The notes below the pieces were generated by a model. It had not been told where the DNA came from. It made no database searches and saw nothing but the letters and a program-made list of their open reading frames with translations. Positions 1 to 12,271 of a DNA stretch of 64,000 bases are shown here, piece by piece. How positions within the stretch are numbered: position 1 is the first letter of the stretch; the number at the start of each line of letters is the position of its first letter. Where the stretch lies: NCBI GenBank assembly GCA_022606135.1, contig JABYQN010000001.1, positions 2,046,001-2,110,000 of the forward strand, written 5' to 3'. Made by a program: the position numbers and the translations under genes. This DNA is from Fomes fomentarius. Its lineage: Eukaryota > Basidiomycota > Agaricomycetes > Polyporales > Polyporaceae.

Positions 1-620
1 CGCAAGAGCGTGATGGTAGGTTTATTGGCTATTGAATGCTTGCGTGGCGGGCCTGACCACGTAGATACATGTATGCGGAACACCCATCCTGGTCACATAG
101 TGCAAGAAGGGCGACACCATCACCACGTTCCTCGAGAAGTGTCGTCAGCAGTTCCCAGAACTCCGCGGCGTGAGCGTAGACAATCTGATGTATGTGAAGG
201 TATGCGTCTAACAAACTCATGCACTGGAACCTTGACCTCAATTTACCTGCAGGAGGACCTGATCATTCCGGGCGTACGTCAGTATAACTACTAGGTTCTG
301 TGCACATTCTCATGCCATCCAAACAGCATCACACCTTTTACGACTTCATCGTTAACAAGGCACGCGGAAAGTCCGGTCCTTTATTCAACTTTGACGTCCA
401 TGACGACGTCCGTCTCTTGGCGGACGCATCAGTCGAAAAGGACGAGTCCCATGCTGGCAAGGTTGTGGAAAGAAGCTGGTACCAGCGGAACAAGCATATA
501 TTCCCTGCGTCGAGATGGGAGGTACGTGTACTGATGCTCCTCATGTTGCACCCGCTCTGAAGTGTTGTGTGATAGGTTTACGACCCGGACAGAGATTACG
601 GACAGTATACCATTGCATAA
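1..620 (+). CDS. XAP5/FAM50 family nuclear protein (5' truncated)
   Basis: This is the 3' part of a gene entering from the left edge. Spliced exons 1-15, 101-199, 253-273, 327-521 and 576-620 (375 nt, all in frame) give 124 residues. They match the C-terminal XAP5 domain: KKGDTI, then [20 protein letters not shown], then [41 protein letters not shown] and [11 protein letters not shown]. The protein ends DYGQYTIA. The family (human FAM50A/B) is nuclear and has been linked to mRNA processing. All four introns are GT-AG and 53-85 nt. The start and N-terminal half lie outside the window. Confidence 0.93.
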
Positions 621-885
621 TTGCTTGTGATTCATGTCCCTATGCTTAGATGTATGTCTGTGCAAATTATCGCTGAGCTTGATAACCAAGCGTAATCGGA
701 AATGTTGACCAAGGTACTGGAGTTGAGTTGTACATACTACATAGAGCAGTATGAGGGCACATGCCATTGCCAATAACAGCAACGGCACCTTCGGGCGCTT
801 ATATTTCCGCTTTCGTCCACCATCGACTCTGAGCCTCAAGCTCCCCATCTTTTGCTACAGGTCAATCTGATCAACAGAAAAGGTC

Positions 886-1847
886 ATGTCAGGCACTGGA
901 CCTCGAGAGAGTATCTTCCCAACGCGGATGGCCCTCACCAACACGAAGCTCCGTCTCAAAGGAGCACAGACGGGTCACTCCCTTCTCGCCAAGAAGCGCG
1001 ATGCCCTCACTACCCGTTTCCGGGCTATCCTCCGCCGGGTAGACGAAGTGCGTTACCTCTTAGCTCTGCTATGATTTTGACTATGGGTTCGACCGACGAT
1101 CATGCTTGACGTTCGCAGGCGAAGCGGAAGATGGGCCGCGTGATGCAGCTCGCGTCGTTCTCCCTCGCAGAAGTCACCTACGCCACGGGCGATATCTCGT
1201 ATCTCGTGCAGGAGCAGGCCAAGTCGGCGTCTTTCAAGGTCAAGGCGAAGCAGGAGAATGTATCGGGTGTCGTCCTCCCTGCGTTTGAGGTGGAGCGGGT
1301 ACCAGGCTTGGGTGCGTTCAAGCCTGTCTCTCTCGTGTTCCCTCTCTCACACTCGCATCCGACCATCTGTACAGACTTCAACCTCACTGGTCTTGGTCGT
1401 GGGGGCCAGCAAGTGTTGCGCGCAAAGGAAGTCTATGCAAAGGCTGTGGAAACACTGGTCGAGCTCGCATCCCTGCAGACGGCGTTCATGATCCTCGATG
1501 AGGTCATTCGTGCTACCAATCGTCGTGTAAATGCCATCGAACACGTCGTCATCCCTCGGTTGGAGAACACGATCAAGTATATCATCAGTGAGCTAGATGA
1601 AATGGACAGAGAAGAGTTCTTCCGGTGAGCGCCAGCCACTCTTACATCTCCTGCGGTCGATGTTGTTTGCCAATACCAATTGCTGCGTAGTTTGAAGAAG
1701 GTCCAGGGGAAAAAGAAACGCGACGCTGAGGTAGCAGATGCAGTCAGGAAAGCTCTGGGTCCTACAGAAACTGTTCCAGAAGTGCCTGATTTGGCCGGCG
1801 GAGGAGGCGACCTCTTGGGCAGCAAGGATGAAGACGTCATCTTTTGA
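886..1847 (+). CDS. VMA8: V-type ATPase subunit D (central stalk)
   Basis: Four exons (886-1047, 1119-1311, 1375-1624, 1691-1847) encode 253 residues, the usual length for subunit D. This subunit is part of the rotating central stalk that couples ATP hydrolysis in V1 to proton pumping through V0 at vacuoles and endosomes. Family landmarks are the N-terminal block [31 protein letters not shown], the centre [20 protein letters not shown], and [20 protein letters not shown] near the C-terminus. The tail is the usual variable lysine/acidic extension. The start is the first ATG of the conserved block; splice phases join conserved residues exactly (GLDFNLTG, EEFFRLKKVQ). Confidence 0.96.
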
Positions 1848-2147
1848 GCTTTGACCACACACATGTCTTAACGTACGGACGCTCTTCCATGTTTTACGAC
1901 GTCAGATACGATACCCATCGTCTTGTACAATACAACAAGTGCATGACTATCTCGAACCCTGCTGATGGATCCGATTTTCTGGAAGGCACTCCACACTGCA
2001 GACCGCGGCGGGGTGGCCTGTGGCCCTCGATGTGGCATAACATATGCGTAGAGGCATACATACATGTGAGATTTTGCAGTGATGATGCGAGGTGAACCAT
2101 AAAAGAGAGAGCACGAAAGAAGCCGGAGATTACTGGTCAAAGTAATG

Positions 2148-2895
2148 TTAGCATTGTTGATGTTTAGGAGTTGGCTCGAAACGCACGTCAACAATCTCTA
2201 CGTCCTCGCCCGCTGCGGTTGATGCGCTCTTCTTCCTGTCTTTACGCTCAAGGATTGCTCGCCTAAGCATGATCCGATTGGTTCAGATGTCTGCGGGCCT
2301 GTGCAAACGACAAGGGATAACGATAAAACGTACCTGTCCTTGTCCAACTTGATGCTCGTGATAACGACGTTGCTGGGGTGGATGCCAATAGGGACGGTTG
2401 CACCATTCGACTTGTCGCGGTGGACACGGTCGACGTGGATGACCCACTTCTTACGGTACACCTGGGTCACCTTGCCTTCACGTCCCTTGTACTTGCCCCG
2501 AACGATTCGAACCTCGTCGTCCTTTCGAACAGGTAGTGAACGCGTCTGTATTGTAAGACCAGCACGTTTGTAAATGTGTGATCCAATGAGGGCAAACTTA
2601 TTGAGCCCGACGTACGTTGTACTTCGCGCGAAGGTCCTTCGCGAGCGAAGAGGACAAGATCTTGCGACGGACAGAGGAGGGCGCAGCGAAATGCGCCTTG
2701 CGCGACTTGCGGCGAGAGGAGGAGACGTCTGCACGACGGTGTTAGCACAACTGAAATGACTGTACACACCACATCCACCGTGCATCCGTTCCATCCAGCC
2801 TCATCCACACTCCCAATGGCCAGCATCATCCCCCACGACACAACGCCAGCACTCCAGCGCACAGTAGGACAACACTAACCGGGGTTGAACTTCAT
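2148..2895 (-). CDS. RPL26: 60S ribosomal protein L26 (uL24)
   Basis: Four exons (2895-2880, 2728-2616, 2545-2334, 2262-2148; 456 nt) encode 151 residues of uL24. This protein lies at the peptide-exit side of the large subunit and contains a KOW motif. Visible blocks are [19 protein letters not shown] at the start, [20 protein letters not shown] (KOW), [20 protein letters not shown] and [17 protein letters not shown]. The first coding exon is only 16 nt, typical of fungal ribosomal protein genes. It is divergent from the FRG1 gene, with about 226 bp between the two start codons. The last few residues depend on the chosen fourth exon and are less certain. Confidence 0.94.
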
Positions 2896-3121
2896 CTTGA
2901 GGGTCTTGAGGATGTCGACAGTGACGATGGCAGACTTTTCCCTTCCCGTTGACCAGGTACGATAGACGCTGGTGTATATATGTCACGAATCACACGTCAC
3001 AGCGCTCGCACTCGCACAAGTGGAAGCGCTCGTTGACTCTTTCCTAAGTTAACCTTCTCCCCTGCTGTCCAACTCAAGCTCAAGCTAGTCTCCGTGCTGC
3101 AAGCTCCACCAGAACTCCTCC

Positions 3122-4136
3122 ATGTCTGCAGACAAAGTTCGTTCCAGCAAACTCAAGTTCAAGGGTGAGAAGGCGAAGAAGAAGCGTAAACACGAGGATG
3201 GAGAGGAAGGACCGAGTAGGAGAAGGCGCAAGGACGAGGACGAGGAGTCTGCAGACACTTGGGTATTGCCAGAAAATGCAAACGAGATACGAGGTCCCAC
3301 ATTTATCATACACCCATCCGACCCTTCGCCAATATGCGTGACATACGACTCCACACGCGGCCGCATCGTTCTACAGTCGGTTGACAAGGACAAGACGGAG
3401 GACTCTGAATCGCCTCCTATCCCGGAGCGCACCCCCACGGATGTGTCCCAGGTCTGGGTCGTCACTCGTATTGCTGGTACTACTACCATCAACCTCCGAA
3501 CTGGTGTCGGCGAGGGCAAGTTCATCTCCTGCGACAAGCACGGGCTTGTCTCTGCAGATCGGGAAGCCCGTGGCCCTCAGGAAGAATGGACGCCAGTCGT
3601 ATTTCCAGACGGCATGGTTGCGTTTCAGAACGTGTTCGAGAAGTATCTCAGCGTTGACGAGGTTGCAGGCGGGCAGCTCGCATTACGCGGTGATAGCGAT
3701 GAAGTGGGATTCGGGGAGCGGTTCTGGGTCAAGATCCAGAACAAGTACAAGAAGGAGGCTCATGCAGAGGAGAAGAAACGCAAGGATGGCTTGATAGATA
3801 TGTCCACAGTAGATGAAGCCAGTACAAAGTGCGTGTTTACTTCAACGACCGCAATACATCTTCTCACCCATCGTACCAGCAAACTCTACCAAGCGTGGGG
3901 CGCTGGAAGATCAATCGTCTCTGCAGAGGATAAGAAGACGGTAAGAATTCTCGCTACTGTGTCCCCGCGCATGATCTTATGATGTTCTACCAGCTTAAGC
4001 GTGCGAAGAAAGAGGGCCGCCTGGCTGAGGAGCTACTCGATCGGCGAGCGAAGCTGAAGAGGTATTTGCATTCGTTGTACTCAACGACTCAACGAAGTCA
4101 ACTCAACCACTCCTTCCTAGCGACCGCTTCTGCTGA
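3122..4136 (+). CDS. FRG1: FRG1-like nuclear protein
   Basis: Four exons (3122-3828, 3880-3940, 3994-4061, 4121-4136; 852 nt) encode 283 residues, close to the family length. An N-terminal lysine-rich stretch (KFKGEKAKKKRKHEDGEE) is a likely nuclear signal. The central part is the beta-trefoil, fascin-like FRG1 domain (CVTYDSTRGRIVL, GEGKFISCDKHGLVSADREA, FQNVFEKYLSVDE, FWVKIQNKYKKEA). The end KLKSDRFC matches the conserved FRG1 C-terminus and confirms the last 16-nt exon. FRG1 proteins associate with spliceosomes, RNA and actin in animals; the role in fungi is inferred only. Confidence 0.92.
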
Positions 4137-4253
4137 AATTCATGATTGGTGACCCTTTGCTGTATAGTATGCGGTGTAATGGACATTGATCATACCTTCA
4201 TATTCATGATACACAACACTGTCTGTGAGCATACAAGCGGTATTCGACTCTTA

Positions 4254-5251
4254 CTAGGCGCCTGCATCAACCTCCTCAAGTCTGTCAGAGACCATCTTGA
4301 ACTGCAATTCCGTCAGATCACCTTCCTTCACCCAAGTGTACAGCCAAGAACGCCATTTCACCATGCGGGCAATGCTCCGGAAAGATGGCTCGTCTACCAC
4401 TCCATGGCGAACAAACACCGGCAACAAAAAGCTCAGGTCTTGAGGAAGGGAGCGAAGGAAGCTGATTGGCTCGGTGGCTAGCGCGTTAATAGACGACTGT
4501 CCCCCGCGTAAACCCCTAGTACTCTTTTGTGCAGTTGGGCCGGTGCCACTCTGCGATATAGCGGGTCAGTTTCTTGCACACCGAATGTACGTGATTGATT
4601 ATCAACATACGTCCATGACAGTCCCTTGCATGGCAAGCTTTGCCGACTCTCGCGCAGCAATCGATCTATGTTCTCTTGCACTCGCATTGATCCGTGAGAA
4701 CCGACGCTGACAGTCCAACTACCAGATTCGAGGTTTATATATGAGCTCTGACCAACGCTGAACGTTCATGCATATACGTACAATCTCCTTCTCGGTCCGC
4801 CGGATTCCTTGAGACGACCCTGCTCTGCGTAGCTGGCGATGCTGTATCACCATGGTATTGACGGGCCAAAGTTTTTCGTATCGTCCCATGGCGGGAATTT
4901 TCTCCTTCAGCTGAAGGTTCCGCATCAACGTTAGTATGAGTACTCATTGGTCAATCATGCCATGGGCCCATACCTCCGCCATAAACACGCTCTTAGCGTG
5001 ACATACCGCAGTCATATCCTTGTTGTGTGGCAGGTAGCGATCGCAGAGTGCGGCTACAGTGCCCTGAGATGCACGGCGGGTAGTGAGCATCTACATTAAT
5101 TCTGGAGTGCACCGTGCTTACTCACCAAGATCTTAAAATACCAAGCTATGTCTGAGCGACTATTGAGGAGCCCCATCTGTCTTGCGAGACAATCTCCTTC
5201 GACCGTTGCCACGCGCCTCGAGACCTTTGCAGGTTGAGGTATAATGTCCAT
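4254..5251 (-). CDS. Unknown fungal protein, 234 aa
   Basis: Five exons (5251-5126, 5063-5007, 4910-4782, 4706-4611, 4550-4254; 705 nt, every exon a multiple of three) give a 234-residue protein I do not recognise. It starts MDIIPQPAKVSRR. It has a helical middle (KEKIPAMGRYEKLWPVNTMV, then AREHRSIAARESAKLAMQ), a Gly/Ser-rich linker near SGTGPTAQKSTRG, and a hydrophobic C-terminal block (FLRSLPQDLSFLLPVFV, then WRSWLYTWVKEGDLTELQF). There is no signal peptide and no clear domain. It is convergent with FRG1. Introns have good donors, and the last one has a CTGAC branch-point-like site. Function unknown. Confidence 0.7.
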
Positions 5252-5493
5252 GACGATGGGAATCTATAGGAACTGATGATGGCGAGAGAGAAGGATCAAC
5301 GGTAGAGGCACCAGCGATCCAGGTCGTATAAATGGTTCGTTTGTAAGGTTGAGAAACGAACAAGAACATAGATGACGGAGCACGACTGGCCTATCCTACC
5401 TTGCGGTCCAAAAACGGGTCGTTGAGCGTGTCAAGGGGCGGAGCTGCAGCATCCCGACTCTGGCAAGACTTCGTGTATACCAAGAAAGTGCTG

Positions 5494-8400
5494 TTACGTC
5501 GAATTCGCCAGCGGCGTTTCGCACATAGCACAAGCTACATCCGCAGGAACGTTCTCGTACGTACACGCGGGACATGCGATGACCACCGGAGCGATAGATT
5601 GACTCGACGACGGCGCGGAGGAGTACGAGTACCCACCCAAAAGAGTACCGCCGAACGCCTGGCCTTCCACCCGCTTCTTCGCACCGTTCCGCGCCGTGCT
5701 CTCGTCTTCTGTGTCCGATAGTATAGTAAGGTCCTCGCTCTCCTCCTTGAGATCAAGCAAATCATTGGATAGGACGCCCAGCGACAGCATCGTCGCGGAG
5801 CTGTCGTCGAGCTCGTGGCCACGGTAGAACAGTCGCTGGGATATGACTGGTATCCCAAGCATCTCGTTTAGCTGCACAAGCATCCGATGAACGTCGTAGT
5901 CATATGGGAGATGATGACACCATACCGTGACTTTGAGGTCTTTCACCGACATGGCCTTGGTAATCGTGATCTTCCGCCTCTTCCCATACTCCCTGCCCTG
6001 CCTGATTCGTTTCGACTTGCGAGAGCCCTCGACATGTCGCTTGCTATACGTCGTCAGCGTGGTTTGTACAGGCTTCGTTGGTTGAGGCAGCTCTTCGCTA
6101 TACGTTTGAGATGTAGGAGTTGGATCAGAGGGGGTAAGAATACGAATAGTGATCTCCGTCATATCGAAAGACGTCCGTCTGTTGAATAACAGTGAGACTT
6201 ACTGCCTGATTGAATGAGTGAAGCATGTACCTCTTTAGCCGACATTCGGCGCACACATCCAATTCATGGAGGAACTTCCCGTCAGTGTTCTCCACAGCAA
6301 CAAGTGGCCCTGCAGAATACCTGATCGCGGTCAGCCACAACACAAATACCCTCCTTAAACTCGACATACAGCTCCTCCAACGCGTCCCAATCGCTGCGCT
6401 TCACGATGGTCATGGATGCATCCAGATCTCCACTGATGTTGGGATCGAAAGCCAATAAACCATGATCACAAATGAATTGGGCATTGTCGATGTTTTCCGG
6501 ACGGGCAATCTCACTTGGGCGTAAGAGCCACTGCCGCCATGACCGGACAAATTGTGAAGGTACGATGGCGCAGGGGACGTCCTCAAGAAGCGCGTTGTTG
6601 CCGTTCAGCGCATTGTCGTGCATGTGCTTCAGTCTCGCCTGCCCGGTCCAGATCAGTACGTTCGGATACTGAGACGACATAGAACACTAAACCTTCTCTT
6701 CCTCCGCCTGCTTGCGATACTCGCGCTTGTCCTCCTTAGAGATGTGCAGAAGCGCTTCACAAATAGGACAAGGCTCCGCAGATGTCGATGGCGGCCTCCA
6801 ATTCGGGAAGAGCTCCTGCAGTATCCCATATGCTTCTGCAGATATTCGTCTCCGGGCTGAAGTATTCGTTGCCAGCCCTCCATGCTCACAAACAACGTCC
6901 CGTTGATAGTCCTCTGCATCAGGTGGTGGATCCGGAGCGCTTTCTATGTGCATCTTGGGCTTCCCCAGTCGCCAATCTTTGTAACCACAGAAGGTCAGCA
7001 TGAGCAAGAGGCACGGATGAAGACACCGCACCTTTCAGCCACGCTTTCGAGATGTGATACCCGGTCTCGTCATCCTCGACAGCAGCAACCTCGTCAAAGC
7101 GGGAGACGAGCCGTGGATGCTCCACCTGATACAGCTTCTCTGCAGCAGCAAGGCATGTCAGCCATGAGCATGCCGCAGACATCGATCACATGCGCACCCC
7201 AAAACAAATGCTCTACGCACACTGCACATACGTCTGCAGTGGTGAGCCTCGGGGTCAACACGCAACCGTCCTCGCCCTTGATCCGAGAATAGGCGACCTG
7301 CAGAGTCGACCTCAGTCACGGAGTCGATTACTCCTGAAAGAAAGAACACTGACCGCCTTGATAACCTTCATGTTGTTCACCTTCTCCGGGTCCAGCTTCC
7401 CATGCGTGCAGACGACATCCAAGACAGATATTGGTAATTCCGGAGATTCTTTCGGTGCAGAATCTGGAGGGAACTCTTGCTTGGGCACTGCCTCGGTGGC
7501 AAAAGCGGCTGACCCTTCTCCCTCTTGCGCCGCACAACCTGAAGGAGCAGGCGTGGTCTTCGGTGTCTTCGGCTTCAGGATATGTCGAGTCAACCAGGAC
7601 TCCAAAGCTTGTCGACTTGCAACCACGGCATCCTAAGGGTCGTCAGGGCATTACTCCACAGCGTGATAGGGCTAGGATCTGACCTCAGTGCGAGATGTCA
7701 CATCCCACGACTGATAAATGTCCATGATCACGTTGCGTATGTGGTGGAACCGCATTTTGGCTTCCTTCTCGCTGTTGGAGAATGGTCAGAAGGTTGTGAT
7801 ACAGCGGTGATTGAGACGAACCGCAGAGTATATGCATCACAGGCCTTGACGTGTTCTGCGTTCAGGAAGAGCACAACTTCCATGGCTTTCTCTGGAGGTT
7901 CATCTGTAGAGGGAGAGCCTATCGACGAGGGTGCTGAGCGCCCACTAGAGCTAGCCCCGTTGGCTTTGGTTTTGGAAGTTGGTTTCGAGCTGCCCTTGTT
8001 CTCAACACGGGCATAAACCAGCATGTACGCATCTCGCGACGAGATATACCTAACCCAGGTTAACGCTTAAAAGACAGAAGGTAGATGGTACTCACTCTGG
8101 GCCGTCCTTTGGTGACTCTTCCCTCTTCTGTAAAGGTGAAGGGTTCCTGTGTCGTTCGTGTAATACATCAGTCACAAGCCCGGACGCGCACATGTACTCA
8201 GCCCTTACTCGATAATTTCGATGTCGCTGTCACTGTCGATGCGTCGACGCTTTTTTGGCGGACGACCTCTAGGTGGAGCATTGGCGGGCTTCCTAATCAT
8301 TGACTCAGCATTGCGACCACATGAGACCGAGACAGTACTGACCTGGTGTCCTTCTTTGCCCCCTTCCTCCCAGCGTCGAGCTTGGGAATAAGTGACTCGA

Positions 8401-10240
8401 TCTTGGTCACGACCTCGTCGTTGAACTGGTACCACTCCTGGTTCCTATAACGGCACAGCACATGAGCTACCCGCATGGAACGCGACCGAGGATTGTACGC
8501 ACCGTACGTCGAATACCTGCGCCTCATAATGACCGTGATAGGCGCTTGTCCCCTTATGCAGGAGCACACCACGAAGTTCATACAGGTTCTTGCTTTCCTT
8601 CGTGTGCTTCTTCTTGCGCTGTTTACGGACCTCGTCGGGGCCAATGAACCTGTCCATATCAATGAAGGTGGGAAATAGGATGGTCTGCTTCGACTTCTTG
8701 CGCTCCATCGACGAGAGGTCGTAAACGAAGCGGAGGAGAGAGAAATGCAGGACTGGCGGGAGCTCGCGGAGTTCAGTGTACCGTTTGGCGTCTTGTAGAC
8801 TGTCGCATTGTTGGCATAGATACCTAGGGTACGTATTCGTTAGCGAATCTTACTGCGGCGTAACATCATTCATATACTTGTTGTCACCGGAGAGGATCTC
8901 TGGCTCTAGAAGGGCACCGAGGCGATCCTCGAGCGTTGCATTGTTCTGAGATGATTTGAGCAACACGAGAAAGCACCGAATGTCATATGATACCCACTTC
9001 GAGGTTAACCTCGATCTCAAGAAAATCGGAATCTCGCTCTGAGCGTCGTTGGCAGTTCTGACAGACCGTGTTGTAGACCTGTTTGCCTTGGAACTGTGCA
9101 GGCATCAGCACACCAAGATCGTTGAGGAATGTTTTAGTTTCACCTGGTTAGGTATCAGCGACTGCAGCTCTGGATTCTGCTGCTTCCTGAACTCGTTGTC
9201 GAGATGAGCCATGAATAGTTTAGAGAATCTGGGAGAGTTATAAATAATGGAGTTTATACAACGTGCTAGCAATGCCACGTACTCTTGAGCGTCTTGTTGC
9301 TCTGTGGCGCGCAGTTTCAGGCTTTCAACCAGCTTAACTGGGTTGAAAGCATTCAAGACGCTGTGCTGCATGGCAGCAAAGGTCACTTGCAGTTGGAAGA
9401 TGGGAGATTCCTAGAATAGATTTAGCGGTAAGCTCCATAAGTCCCGAGAAGAAGTACCCACTTCGAACGAATGCTGCGCGTCTTGAGCGGGTTGACATGC
9501 ATAGACACCCTTGCGGAATGGAATGTCTTGAAACCAGACCTACACGACGGTGCATCAGAACATGCGTGTGATCACCACAGTGATTCTCTTACTTGTAGGT
9601 AGGCATTCGCATAACAAGTAGCCCCAAGATTCTAGGAGTCAATGAGAATCGCAGTGAGCGAGGAACATGCGGTAACGGCCTACCTTCAGGCCTATAGGAG
9701 TCTGTCCATCTCTTGAATCTACAAGAGGATTGTATCCAATAGAGTTTGCTTTGATATATGCCTCGTAGGCGTCATCTTCGCCCCGCCCCATCTCAGGTTA
9801 TCACACCTACGACCCCGATGGTGAAGGGGCTTACCAGCATCCTCCCACTTATCTTGGCCAAGGGAGTTCAAGCAATACGGATTGTGCTTGCAAGCTTTTA
9901 TGCTACAGGCTGGTCCCTCGTCATCAGAGATTACGATGACATCCTCCGCCGTTGATTCTCCTTCCGGAGGGTGTTCGATGTGACCATGGACTTCTTTGGG
10001 AGGTGACTTGTGCTTCTCGGCATGCTTGTTCAAGCAAAGCGGCTGGGTGCTGTTCTTGGAGAAGCCACAGGTAGCTAAGCGATGCTCATCACGAATTGCA
10101 GACGCGTCTGTCACCTCCGACCCGACCCAACCCCACGCGGAATATGCAGCGTTTCCTGTAAGTTTCGCACGCTTCAGACGTTCACCAGCAAAGAGACCAG
10201 TGAGAGCAGGAGAGGCGCGCCGAGTGCGCTTTGGGGGCAT
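5494..10240 (-). CDS. USP48-like ubiquitin carboxyl-terminal hydrolase with C-terminal UBL and NZF finger
   Basis: A large multi-exon gene for a cysteine deubiquitinase. N-terminal exons are 10240-9835, 9775-9684, 9631-9593, 9539-9462 and one starting at 9410. The catalytic Cys box is NLGATCYANAYLQ, followed by VWFQDIPFRKGVYAC and RATEQQDAQEFSKLF. A zinc-ribbon part reads VYNTVCQNCQRRSERDSDF and CQQCD. The His box is LHKGTSAYHGHYEAQVFD, followed by WYQFNDEVV and a YMLVYARVE block as in USP48. Several DUSP-like segments follow (8.0-6.2 kb). The last exon starts at 6178; its 3' part carries a ubiquitin-like domain, with an in-frame 54-nt intron at 5925-5872. The C-terminus is a zinc finger, CPACTYENVPADVACAMC. 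USP48 proteins are nuclear. The start at MPPKRTRRASP is preferred; an in-frame upstream ATG at 10444 is possible. Confidence 0.88.
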
Positions 10241-10728
10241 AAGGAGGAGACAATGCAGGGTACGACGGGAGATAGTGGTAGGTGCGAGGAGAGAAGCAAG
10301 TTTGCGGCGACGCGGCGGTGGCTGCTCCTCCGCTCCGGGCGCCTCTCGTACGCGTCGCGTGAACGTGATCAGATCTGCGATCGCGTCGACGCGTGCCACC
10401 GTCACGGTTCTTCGAGTAAGTACTCGCTCTGGGGAGTCTTTCATGCCTGTTAGTAATGACCGCTAGTATTCCGTCGCACTGTAACTACAGGGGCAACGAT
10501 CTCGGAGTCGGTCTTCATGATATTACCGCGTCCTTATTCGTTCAGCCTACTTATAGCCTTGAAGTTCCTGAGAGGAGAATATCCTCGGCTTGTTGCTGTT
10601 TGTCTCTCACATCCCGAGTTCAAGATGTGACGAATGTGAAGGATCGAGTTTCTTGTCTCTTGTCCTGCTACCCCTCTCTGCGATTTTTGCGACACCTACT
10701 CTTCCCCCCACTGGCCCCCGCCAAGATC

Positions 10729-11970
10729 ATGTTTCTTCTCCCATTCATCCTCACCGGCATGTTCATGCTCGGAGTCTTGAATCCGCCTTATACTGCGACG
10801 CTTGTCTCTTATACTATGCCTCATCGCGGACCGCTGCTCCTGGAATCGCTCATCCGTCGCCGCTCGGATGCGCATCTCCTGCCAGAAGCTCCCCACAACC
10901 ACCGCTTCTCGCTTCATTACTATCTTTCTCTTCCTCCAAGCCCGTCGCCTGGCGCCAACGATACTGTAGATCCTTTGTCGCTTGCACTCGCCCAGATTGG
11001 CTCTGAGGTTACGCCGATCTCACTTTATACCAAGGCGTTCCGGAGGATCTTTTCGGTGATCTGGTCCATCCTACCTCCGGAGGTCGTCTTGTTCCTGTCT
11101 ACGGCTCTCACATACTGGTCTCCTACGCTCTTGGAGGTCTTGCTCGTCCTCGCGGAGGTGATCTTTCTATACCATAGTTGCTGCTGGATGAACAAGTTCC
11201 GCGTACCTCGACCGAATTGCAAGTTACCTGCGGCCGACTTCGTGGAGAATCTGCACAAAGAGGTATGTCTGCATTCACGCTTCGGCAGACTCCGTCAACT
11301 CGTTCGTTATTGACTAATCGGATTTCCAGATTCACGGACAAGCCTTCACGCCTAGCAGTGCTGGTGACGGCTCGCCTTCGCCTTCTCCTGTGTTCAACGA
11401 TGGGCACGAAAGTGATGCTGCGTCTGCCAATGCGCTCTGCGGCCTCGCCATCTCGGATGAGCATCTCCACATCACTCAGGCACCGTCTCATCCAGTCCTA
11501 ACCATCCCGCTTCGCATATCGAGGTCGGCTCGGACCAGCTTCAATGATCTGGATGACTTGCACAACCTACAAGTGCCTCCCGCGATCGATGCGGTTGAAG
11601 TCACGCTCGATGTAAGATAACCATGCTCTGTGCCTCATTCTCCGAGCGTCGTATTGACGATTGGCTCTAGGCGGGTTCGCAGCTGGTATCTACACCCTCG
11701 AGTATAACATCGGCTCTCTCGGCGCAGCATAAAGACCCGGACGCCGTCGACAACGACGCTGAATCGCCCAGACAAGCTGATATGGATGCCCTCCTCGAAG
11801 CGTCCTGGACGTGGCAGCAGCGGCATGGGCACCCGGTGTTCGTGGCCCCGAACTTCCAGTCTGACAGACCCTATGCCACTGTGTTTGTTTCCAGCGCAGC
11901 GTCGTCTGCATATGCACGCGACGGACAAACCCGGCCTTCACGTCCCCGCTCGCACAGTATCCGAGTATGA
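10729..11970 (+). CDS. Unknown membrane protein, 371 aa
   Basis: Three exons (10729-11262, 11330-11611, 11671-11970; 1116 nt) encode 371 residues. The N-terminus is hydrophobic (MFLLPFILTGMFMLGVLNPP), and a second hydrophobic region contains one or two membrane helices (VVLFLSTALTYW, then TLLEVLLVLAEVIFLYHS). The C-terminal half is Ser/Thr/Pro-rich, polar and probably disordered. I recognise no domain. The chosen start is the Met before the first hydrophobic helix; the frame is open further upstream to 10456 but that stretch does not look coding. It is divergent from the deubiquitinase gene across about 490 bp. Function unknown; a single-domain membrane-anchored regulator is only a guess. Confidence 0.65.
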
Positions 11971-12271
11971 TGGACTTGTGGTGGATTGGACGTCTTCCGA
12001 TATACCGGGTCCGCTGTTCTGTGATTCTTGTACGTCTTCCAGTCTTGTTCGTTTCAGGCTCTGTGTCACGAGCTATACACTACTATGCATTCGACCACTA
12101 TGTTGTCAAGTAATGGGACAGGTTTTGTTGCATCGTTGTTATGTACGAGATAGTAGTTTCTATCTGGTAGTTACTCGATAGCCTTGAAATCGAGGAATTG
12201 CACGTCTTGTCACCTGGGCAGTTGAACACCGGTTTCAAGTTAGCGGCTCTGAACCAAGGAAGGGAAGGAGG

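Noticed and set aside
2729..2879. A C-box-like GATGATGC in the 151-nt first intron of RPL26
   Set aside because: I could find no CTGA D box at a suitable distance and no antisense to rRNA that I recognise.
9996..10466. Plus-strand open frames of 156 and 123 codons over the start of the deubiquitinase
   Set aside because: They lie opposite the N-terminal exon of the USP48-like gene, which has conserved motifs, and show Arg/Ser-rich composition without family features.
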